Assembly (NCBI GenBank): GCA_018678395.1
Contig: JAHHMJ010000214.1
Location: 1-5,053, forward strand
Direction: 5' to 3'
DNA length: 5,053 nt
Source: Gemmatimonadota bacterium
GTDB lineage: Bacteria; Gemmatimonadota; Gemmatimonadetes; Longimicrobiales; Gaopeijiaceae
In this document: positions 1 through 5,053 of the stretch, one piece after another
How positions within the stretch are numbered: position 1 is the stretch's first letter
How the letters are laid out: each line of letters begins with the position of its first letter
The notes under the pieces: generated by a model
Told to the model about the DNA's origin: nothing
What the model saw: only the letters and a program-made list of their open reading frames with translations
Database searches by the model: none
Translations under genes and position numbers: made by a program

Positions 1-337
1 GACCTAGCCCCTGAGTCCCGACACCGACTCGGCAACCTCCTGCGCGGGGCGTCGGCGCACCCTACTTCTTCAACGCCGCAGAAAGAATGGAGACCAGGAG
101 ACATGCCTGCCCTGAGATCGGCTTCCCGACCGTGAGAAGGGGTTTCATTGGGGGGGTGTAGCTCACCCAATGAAGATCGTCGCTGACCCTGTCGCACGCC
201 CTCGAGCGCAGCAGTCCCCCGTCGACGAGGCGGGATCTCCCGATCCCGTCATGCCTCCTGGCGTCCCCACGAACACGCCCGGGACGCAGCCACAACCGGC
301 CCTCGACCCCCCCACGGCACACAGCGCGTGAGATTCG
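1..337. other. Stretch with no supported gene, downstream of mnmG
   Basis: I see no gene here. The longest frame (minus strand, 322 to 62, 86 codons) has no ribosome site, no recognisable motif and an Arg/Gly-rich composition typical of chance frames in GC-rich DNA. Two larger inverted repeats are listed separately. A smaller one at 116-131 (GATCGG and CCGACC around a four-base loop) pairs fully only as minus-strand RNA, through one G-U pair. A weak TGCGC/GCGCA repeat lies at 41-59. None is followed by a T-tract on either strand, so no classical Rho-independent terminator is present. I found no tRNA, parS-like or DnaA-box-like sequence. It is probably the 3' end region of the operon plus the spacer to the next gene. 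Confidence 0.7.
144..174. repeat. Strong inverted repeat (hairpin) in the spacer
   Basis: TTCATT (144-149) and AATGAA (169-174) are perfect inverse complements, and inside them GGGTG (154-158) faces CACCC (164-168) around a five-base loop. The run of seven G at 150-156 lets the stem slide, either as nine continuous pairs or as eleven with a four-base bulge. It is the strongest hairpin in the spacer. No T-tract lies on either side, so a simple intrinsic terminator is unlikely; transcript-end processing or a dispersed repeat unit are alternatives. Confidence 0.5.
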
Positions 338-354
338 CTAACTCGTTGTGCGCC
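316..354 (-). repeat. Inverted repeat spanning the mnmG stop codon
   Basis: GGCACACA (316-323) faces TGTGCGCC (347-354). In minus-strand RNA, the sense of mnmG, the eight positions all pair, one as G-U; in plus-strand RNA that position is an A-C mismatch. The 23-base loop holds the TAG stop (340-338). No T-tract follows, so it may be a 3'-end stabilising hairpin, part of a Rho-dependent end, or chance. Confidence 0.4.
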
Positions 355-2248
355 TTCGAGTTCCGCGAGGTCGTGTCATCTTGCGCACCTCCATGACGAG
401 GTTCTGCAAGTCAGCCTGGGACACCCCGGGAATACGCCCCGCCTGCGCCAGCGTGTTCGGGCGGACCCGCTTGAGCTTCTCTCTGGACTCCGCAGAGAGC
501 GTGATGAACTCGTCGTAGGGCAGGTGGTCATCCAATGCGAAATCCGCACGGCGCCGCAGGACTTCTGCCCGCTCTCGCTCCCGGGCGACGTACCCTTCGT
601 ACTTCAGATCGACCTCGATGCTCGCGAGAGCAGCGCTCGACACCCCCACCGGGAAGCCCCCGTGCTCGCCGGCAGCCTCCAGCAGCTGGTCGACCTCCAC
701 CCCCGGGCGCCGCAGCAGATCCGACGCTCGCACCGCCTGACGCGCCGGCTTCATTCCCAATCCCCGGAGCAGCTCCTTCACCGTATCCGGCTGGAGTCTG
801 GTCTCGACGAACCAGCGCCGCACCCGATCCTGTTCCTCGAGGCGGGCCTCGAGGGACTCGACCTGGTCGGGCGTCAGCATGCCCAGAGCGCGCGCCCGCG
901 GTCCGAGTCGGGCGATCGCGTTGTCCTGCCTGAGCAGAAGCCGGAACTCGGAACGGGACGTGAAGAGGCGGTAGGGTTCGTCGACACCTCGCGTGACCAG
1001 GTCGTCGATCAGGACCCCGATGTACGCCTCGTCCCTCTCGAGGACGAACGGCCCGCGCCCCTGCGCCTCCAGCGCTGCGTTCGCGCCGGCGACGACCCCC
1101 TGCCCCGCCGCCTCCTCGTACCCCGTCGTTCCGTTGATCTGCCCGGCGAAGAACAATCCGGGGACCGACCGGACCCCGAGCCGATGATCCAATTGGTGCG
1201 GCGGGAAGTAATCGTACTCGATCGCGTACCCCAGCCGGGTGAGGCGGGCCTTCTCCATGCCGGGAACGGAGCGTACGAACGCCTCCTGGACGTCTCCCGG
1301 CAGCGACGTGGACAGGCCGTTCACATAGAGTTCGTGCGTCTCCAACCCTTCGGGCTCCAGAAAGACCTGGTGGCGCCTGGCGTCCGGAAACCGCACGACC
1401 TTGTCCTCGATCGACGGGCAGTAGCGAGGCCCCTGCCCCGAGATCCGGCCGCCGTAGAGGGCACTCCTCTCCAGGTTCTCCGAGACGATGCGCTGGAGCT
1501 CCGGGCCCGTCCAGGTGATCCAACAGCAGCGTTGCTCCGGTACCACCTCCCGGCGATACGCGGAGAACCGGTAATCCTCCGCATCCCCGGGCTGAAGTTC
1601 GAGCGAGGCGAGATCCACCGTGCGCCCGTCGACCCGGGGTGGCGTACCCGTCTTGAACCGCGCGATCTCCAGCCCCCGCCGCTCGAGCTCTTCGGACAAT
1701 CGAATCGACGGCGCTTCTCCCGCACGCCCACCGGCCACGCCGTCTCCCGGGCCGACGTGGATCCGGCCCCGTAGAAACGTGCCGGTCGTCACGACCACCG
1801 CAGAACCCACGAACCGATGGCCCGCCCGCGTTTCGACGCCGCCGACGCCGTCGCCGTCGTGTCCCGCCACGAAACCCGTAACGAGGCCCTGGAACAGATC
1901 GAGGGCCGGAAGCTCCTCCAGACAGCGGCGGACGGCACGTGGATAGAGCTCCCGGTCACATTGGGCCCGGGGTCCCCAGACTGCGGGACCGCGCCGAAGG
2001 TTCAACATCCGGAACTGGATTCTCGACGCGTCCGTGGCACGCCCCATGATCCCACCGAGGGCATCCACCTCGCGTGCCACCACCCCTTTGGCGATCCCGC
2101 CGATCGCCGGATTGCAGCTCATCTGGCCCATGCGACCGAGATCCGGCGTGATCAGCACCGTACGTGCGCCGAGCCGGGCGGACGCGGCCGCGGCTTCCGC
2201 CCCTGCGTGGCCGCCCCCGACCACGATCACGTCGTAGTTCCACTGCAT
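338..2248 (-). CDS. mnmG: tRNA uridine-5-carboxymethylaminomethyl modification enzyme MnmG (GidA)
   Basis: MnmG is the FAD- and NADH-using partner of MnmE in cmnm5/nm5 modification of the tRNA wobble uridine (U34), acting in the cytoplasm. The product is 636 aa (E. coli 629). The N-terminal dinucleotide fold shows GGGHAGAEAA (11-20) for FAD. SCNPAIGG (44-51) holds conserved Cys45 (E. coli Cys47). RFKTGTPPR (197-205) and PRYCPSIEDK (274-283) follow, with Cys277 at the same number as the functionally important E. coli Cys277. FAGQINGTTGYEEA (367-380) is the second FAD signature, and EPYRLFTSRSEFRLLLRQDNA (424-444) is also typical. The C-terminal helical domain that binds MnmE and tRNA is complete: LKYEGYVARE (548-557), then LPYDEFITLS (576-585), then NTLAQAGRIPGVS (598-610). 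It ends in a short basic Arg/Thr tail. No key residue is missing. The gene lies 43 bases after acyP and probably shares its transcript with mnmE. No rsmG (gidB) follows, although it often does. Confidence 0.98.
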   Translation of the reverse strand: MQWNYDVIVVGGGHAGAEAAAASARLGARTVLITPDLGRMGQMSCNPAIGGIAKGVVAREVDALGGIMGRATDASRIQFRMLNLRRGPAVWGPRAQCDRELYPRAVRRCLEELPALDLFQGLVTGFVAGHDGDGVGGVETRAGHRFVGSAVVVTTGTFLRGRIHVGPGDGVAGGRAGEAPSIRLSEELERRGLEIARFKTGTPPRVDGRTVDLASLELQPGDAEDYRFSAYRREVVPEQRCCWITWTGPELQRIVSENLERSALYGGRISGQGPRYCPSIEDKVVRFPDARRHQVFLEPEGLETHELYVNGLSTSLPGDVQEAFVRSVPGMEKARLTRLGYAIEYDYFPPHQLDHRLGVRSVPGLFFAGQINGTTGYEEAAGQGVVAGANAALEAQGRGPFVLERDEAYIGVLIDDLVTRGVDEPYRLFTSRSEFRLLLRQDNAIARLGPRARALGMLTPDQVESLEARLEEQDRVRRWFVETRLQPDTVKELLRGLGMKPARQAVRASDLLRRPGVEVDQLLEAAGEHGGFPVGVSSAALASIEVDLKYEGYVARERERAEVLRRRADFALDDHLPYDEFITLSAESREKLKRVRPNTLAQAGRIPGVSQADLQNLVMEVRKMTRPRGTRRRTTS

Positions 2249-2264
2249 CCGGTTCTCCCCCTCC
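2246..2264 (-). promoter_or_regulatory. Ribosome binding site and ATG start of mnmG
   Basis: A purine-rich stretch on the minus strand holds GGAGG (2264-2260, eleven bases from the start) and a second GGAG (2258-2255) six bases before the ATG at 2248-2246. This settles the start. The frame is open for another 86 codons, running out of frame through acyP to an ATG at 2506, but that extension is Arg- and Ser-rich with no family resemblance, while MQWNYDVIVVGGGHAG from 2248 is a normal MnmG N terminus. Confidence 0.8.
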
Positions 2265-2291
2265 GTTCGGACCCGCGTCCCCACCGTTCGT

Positions 2292-2576
2292 CTACAAAAG
2301 CGCCTTGAAACCCGGCTCCGTCGCCGCCGGCCCGGCCGGTACCGCCTCGACCCGCTCCACCGAAGCGGCCTCCGGGCCGTGGGCGAGCCAGCGCTCGAGC
2401 GACTCCACGCTCGCCGTCGGCCCGCTCGCATGCAGTTCCACCGAACCGTCCCTTCGGTTCCACACGCGCCCCACGAGTCCGAGTTCCCGGGCTCTCTGCA
2501 CCGCATGCCAGCGGAAGCCGACGCCCTGGACCCGTCCGTGGATCAACCAGGCTCGCATGACGGGACCGCTGCTCAT
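2292..2576 (-). CDS. acyP: Acylphosphatase (small, AcyP family)
   Basis: Acylphosphatases are small cytoplasmic enzymes that hydrolyse the carboxyl-phosphate bond of acyl phosphates such as acetyl phosphate or 1,3-bisphosphoglycerate. The physiological substrate in bacteria is unclear. The 94-aa protein has the usual family length and both signatures: GRVQGVGFRWHA (14-25) with the phosphate-binding loop and catalytic Arg22, and GRVWNRRDGSVEL (36-48) with catalytic Asn40. No signal peptide or membrane segment is seen. The chosen ATG at 2576 overlaps the mnmE TGA as ATGA, which suggests translational coupling; only a weak GGGAA precedes it. An alternative ATG at 2558 would give 88 aa, keep the whole fold, and has no better ribosome site. 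The gene ends 43 bases before mnmG, between the genes of two partner proteins. Whether it serves tRNA modification is unknown; simple operon hitch-hiking would explain the position. Confidence 0.93.
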   Translation of the reverse strand: MSSGPVMRAWLIHGRVQGVGFRWHAVQRARELGLVGRVWNRRDGSVELHASGPTASVESLERWLAHGPEAASVERVEAVPAGPAATEPGFKALL

Positions 2577-3928
2577 TTCCCGATGCAGAACTGGGCGAAG
2601 AGGCGATCGAGTACGTCCTCGGTGTCCACGAGACCCACCACCTCTTCCAGCGCCGAAGCCGCCGACTTGAGGTGCGCCCCTGCGTACTCGGCCGGTACCC
2701 CCTCGCGTAGCGCCACCTCGAACGCACCGATCTCGCCGGCAGCGCGCAGGACCGCGTCCGCCTGGCGTCGTCGCGTGAGAACCGGAGCGTCGTCCGGCGT
2801 CGCCTCGAGCGTGCCGAAGATCACGTCCGCCACGGCGCGCTTCAGCACCCCCAGACCCTCTCCGGTCACCACCGACACCGACACGGCGCCGTCATCGGAC
2901 TCGCGCAGCACATCGCCGGCGTCTGCCATCGTCGCCACCCGAAGAACCGGCGCCCGCAGATCGTCGATCCAGGCACGCTCCTCGACGTTCAACCGCGTGC
3001 CCTCCGGATTGCAGTAGAGCACCAGGTCGGCGTGTTCGAGAAACCGTCGAGCGACCTCGATCCCCAGCCGCTCCACCACACCGTCGGTCGAGCGCAGCCC
3101 CGCGGTGTCGACGAGCCGCACCGGATAGCCTTCCACGGCGATATCCGCCTCGAGGGCATCACGCGTGGTTCCCGCGATCTCCGTCACCAACGCACGCTCC
3201 TCACCGACGAGCGCATTGTATAGCGAGGACTTCCCGGTGTTGGGCCGCCCGGCCAGCACGACCAGGGCGCCCTCCCGCAGCCGCTCTCCCTCGGGGGCCG
3301 TGCGGGCCAGAGCCTCCAACGCGGATCGTAGTCCCCGCGCAGCTTGCTCGATGCGGTCCACACCCACCGGAGGATCGTCCTCTTCGGGGAAGTCGATGTG
3401 GTGGGCGAGCAGCGCCTCGACCTGAACCAGCCCCTCCCTCAGCTCGGACACCCGCCTCGAGAGATGACGATCCAGCTGCCGGAGCGCCTCCCGGTGGAGG
3501 CGAGGACTCGTTCCGTCGATGAGATCGGCGATCGCCTCGGCCTGGACGAGATCGAGCTTCCCGTTCAGGTAGGCGCGACGCGTGAACTCACCGGGCCGCG
3601 CCAGCCGCGCGCCGACGGCTCGGCACGCCTCGATAACCCGGCGGACCGTGAATCCGCCTCCGTGACCCGAGAACTCGAAGAGGTCCTCCCCCGTGTAGGA
3701 CGCGGCTCCGGGAAACCACGTGAGCAGCCCGCGATCGATCGGCTCCCCGGTGACCGGATCGCCGACCGTTACGAGATGCACCCTGCGCGGCTCCGGGTCG
3801 TCGCTCAGCCCGGGCACGACGCCCGACGCGACCCGGCCCGCCTCGGGGCCGGACACCCGCACCACCGCGATGGCCCCGCGTCCTGCCGGCGTGGCCTGGG
3901 CAACGATGGTGTCGATCAGGTCGGGCAC
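2573..3928 (-). CDS. mnmE: tRNA uridine-5-carboxymethylaminomethyl modification GTPase MnmE (TrmE)
   Basis: MnmE is the GTPase and folate-binding partner of MnmG. Together they modify C5 of U34 in tRNAs, using methylene-tetrahydrofolate, GTP, FAD and glycine or ammonium. The protein is 451 aa (E. coli 454). The N-terminal folate-binding domain shows IVAQATPAGRG (8-18), YTGEDLFEFSGHGG (78-91) and PGEFTRRAYLNGKLDL (112-127). A helical domain surrounds an inserted G domain: P-loop GRPNTGKS (227-234) with the K+-coordinating Asn at 230, GTTRD (253-257), DTAG (274-277), and Glu286 in VERLGIE, matching the catalytic Glu282 of E. coli. The C terminus is FCIGK with the conserved Cys448. Two G-domain motifs are unusual: G4 reads TMAD (333-336) instead of NKxD, and the G5 region reads VSVVTGEG where SA is usual. 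The rest of the active site is intact, so I infer a working enzyme. It sits 19 bases after yidC, and its TGA overlaps the next start as ATGA. Confidence 0.97.
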   Translation of the reverse strand: MPDLIDTIVAQATPAGRGAIAVVRVSGPEAGRVASGVVPGLSDDPEPRRVHLVTVGDPVTGEPIDRGLLTWFPGAASYTGEDLFEFSGHGGGFTVRRVIEACRAVGARLARPGEFTRRAYLNGKLDLVQAEAIADLIDGTSPRLHREALRQLDRHLSRRVSELREGLVQVEALLAHHIDFPEEDDPPVGVDRIEQAARGLRSALEALARTAPEGERLREGALVVLAGRPNTGKSSLYNALVGEERALVTEIAGTTRDALEADIAVEGYPVRLVDTAGLRSTDGVVERLGIEVARRFLEHADLVLYCNPEGTRLNVEERAWIDDLRAPVLRVATMADAGDVLRESDDGAVSVSVVTGEGLGVLKRAVADVIFGTLEATPDDAPVLTRRRQADAVLRAAGEIGAFEVALREGVPAEYAGAHLKSAASALEEVVGLVDTEDVLDRLFAQFCIGK

Positions 3929-3937
3929 TCGGCCTTC
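3926..3937 (-). promoter_or_regulatory. Ribosome binding site and GTG start of mnmE
   Basis: On the minus strand GAAGG (3937-3933) lies four bases before GTG (3928-3926). This site decides the start. The frame is open further upstream to an ATG at 4012, but that would add 28 Arg-rich residues, overlap the yidC end, and place the conserved IDTIVAQATP segment far inside the protein. From the GTG that segment falls at residues 5-14, as expected for the family. The spacing is slightly short. Confidence 0.7.
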
Positions 3938-3947
3938 GGGCCGTGGG

Positions 3948-5053
3948 TCACTTCTCGTCGCGGTCGATCCGGATCGGTCCCGCCTTCGACGCCGACCTGC
4001 GTTCTCGGGCAATCAAGATCTGTTGCGGGAGCGTCGCGATATTGGCGGTCGCGTAGTACAGGTTCAGACCCGACGGGAAGTTCATGAAGATGAAGCCGAA
4101 GAACGGCGGCATGAAGTACATCATCATCTTCATCTGCGGGTTCTGGCTCGCCTGGGGCATGGACCGGAACGAGATGAATTGCAGGAAGAACATCGACACC
4201 GCGAGGACGATCGGCAGAATGAAGAACGGGTCCTTCGCGGACAGATCCGGCAGCCAGTAAAACGGCACGCCCCTGAGCTCGATCGTGTTCTGGAATACGA
4301 AGAAGAGCGCGATCAGAACGGGCCACGGCAGGAGCATCGGCAGACATCCCCCGAGGGGATTGAAGCCGTACTCCTTGTACATCCGCATCATCTCCTTCTG
4401 GAGCTTCTCCGGATTGTCCTTGTACTTGGTCTGGATCTCCTTGATCATCGGCTGCACGGCCATGTTGCGCATCTGCGCGCGCATGGCCTTCTGATTCAGG
4501 GGCCACAACGCCACCCGCATCAACACCCCGAAGATCACGAGAACCCATCCGTACCCGACGTTCAGGTTGTCGTGCAGGAAGTTCAGGACCCAGAGCGTGG
4601 CCACCACGAACGGCCGGATGAGCGGCCGCAGCCACTTCCATCCGTAGGGGTTCACCTCCTCGAGGTCCGCGCCGAGTGCCTGCAGCCGCGAGTAGACCTG
4701 CGGCCCCATGTACAGCCGGTAATCCACGGTGCCCCCACTGCCGACCGACTGGGCGACGGCCAGGTCCGGACGCATCTCATCGACCCCGGGCACGGTGATG
4801 ACTCCGCCGATGTAGGGGCCGTCTTCACCGCTCTCGGCTCCGGGCAGGACCGCCACCACGAAGTACTTGCTCTTCACGCCGGCCCACATGTAGGGCCCGT
4901 TGTGGATCTCCGGGCGCTCCACCTTCCGCAGCTCCGTCGCGCGAATACCGTCGTTGAGGTGGTTGCCCACCCACGACATGAGACGTGCTTCCTGCGCGGA
5001 GTCGGCCTCGGCGAATGCGAGCCCCTGCCCCAGACCGGTGATCAGAAGCGGGC
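3948..5053 (-). CDS. yidC: Membrane protein insertase YidC/Oxa1, C-terminal part (5' end beyond window)
   Basis: YidC inserts and folds inner-membrane proteins, alone or with the Sec translocon. The frame stays open from the TGA at 3948-3950 to the window edge, giving 367 visible residues. Visible residues 1 to about 140 look like the end of the periplasmic P1 domain. TM2 follows (about 167-185) and contains the conserved groove arginine (visible residue 179, in VLMRVALWPLN). Next are a charged cytoplasmic loop (about 186-230), NPLGGC leading into TM3 (231-236), TM4 (about 275-293), and TM5 after FPSGLNLYY, ending in a short basic tail. The ATG at 4979 is probably internal: 24 further in-frame codons precede it without a stop, and a start there would remove TM1 and most of P1. 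The N-terminal TM1 and roughly 200 or more P1 residues should lie outside the window. TM3 reads LLPWP where E. coli has LIQMP. The mnmE start is 19 bases downstream, suggesting cotranscription. The family is certain; only the 5' extent is unknown. Confidence 0.96.
   Translation of the reverse strand, partial: PLLITGLGQGLAFAEADSAQEARLMSWVGNHLNDGIRATELRKVERPEIHNGPYMWAGVKSKYFVVAVLPGAESGEDGPYIGGVITVPGVDEMRPDLAVAQSVGSGGTVDYRLYMGPQVYSRLQALGADLEEVNPYGWKWLRPLIRPFVVATLWVLNFLHDNLNVGYGWVLVIFGVLMRVALWPLNQKAMRAQMRNMAVQPMIKEIQTKYKDNPEKLQKEMMRMYKEYGFNPLGGCLPMLLPWPVLIALFFVFQNTIELRGVPFYWLPDLSAKDPFFILPIVLAVSMFFLQFISFRSMPQASQNPQMKMMMYFMPPFFGFIFMNFPSGLNLYYATANIATLPQQILIARERRSASKAGPIRIDRDEK

Noticed and set aside
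152..206. tRNA-like start (GGGGTGTAGCTCA resembles an acceptor and D-arm)
   Set aside because: No matching D-stem, anticodon arm or T-arm follows; the similarity comes from the G-run and the hairpin.
62..322. 86-codon minus-strand frame downstream of mnmG
   Set aside because: No ribosome site, no recognisable motif, composition typical of a chance frame, and it contains the inverted repeat at 144-174.
524..1774. Plus-strand open frame of 416 codons opposite mnmG
   Set aside because: It lies wholly antisense to a clearly conserved gene, shows no motif, and is rich in Arg, Pro and Leu, as expected for the mirror of a GC-rich coding frame.
2249..2506. N-terminal extension of mnmG by 86 codons
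   Set aside because: The extra residues are low-complexity and Arg-rich, overlap acyP in another frame, and have no family counterpart; a good ribosome site precedes the ATG at 2248.
3929..4012. ATG start for mnmE at 4012
   Set aside because: It would overlap the yidC end and add a basic tail not seen in the family; the GTG at 3928 has a ribosome site and gives the normal N terminus and length.
2573..5053. A novel defence or mobile system
   Set aside because: All four genes belong to well-known housekeeping families; no transposase, integrase, nuclease, toxin or repeat array is visible.

Overview
The window is a compact run of four minus-strand genes in high-GC DNA, read from right to left: yidC (its 5' end lies outside the window), mnmE, an acylphosphatase gene (acyP) and mnmG. 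This is the conserved bacterial yidC-mnmE-mnmG neighbourhood, often found near the chromosome origin as rpmH-rnpA-yidD-yidC-mnmE-mnmG-rsmG-par. YidC carries part of a large periplasmic domain, which points to a Gram-negative (diderm) bacterium. The high GC, the GTG start of mnmE and the style of the YidC sequence would fit Gemmatimonadota or a similar high-GC diderm lineage, but that placement is an impression and was not tested.

Layout: 3948-5053 is the C-terminal part of the inner-membrane insertase YidC. After 19 bases comes mnmE (2573-3928, GTG start, 451 aa). Its stop codon overlaps the acyP start as ATGA, and acyP spans 2292-2576 (94 aa). After 43 bases comes mnmG (338-2248, 636 aa). 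The last 337 bases (1-337) hold no gene that I can support. They contain inverted repeats but no classical terminator with a T-tract. No rsmG follows mnmG inside the window.

The tight spacing suggests one transcript. MnmE and MnmG form the complex that installs the aminomethyl or carboxymethylaminomethyl group on C5 of the wobble uridine (U34) of certain tRNAs. YidC inserts and folds membrane proteins. The small acylphosphatase has no known role in tRNA modification, and its place between the two partner genes is the most notable point of gene order. The most notable protein-level point is an altered G4 guanine-recognition motif in MnmE (TMAD instead of NKxD).

I found no evidence of a mobile element, CRISPR array, RNA gene or novel system. 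The window is mostly conserved housekeeping DNA.
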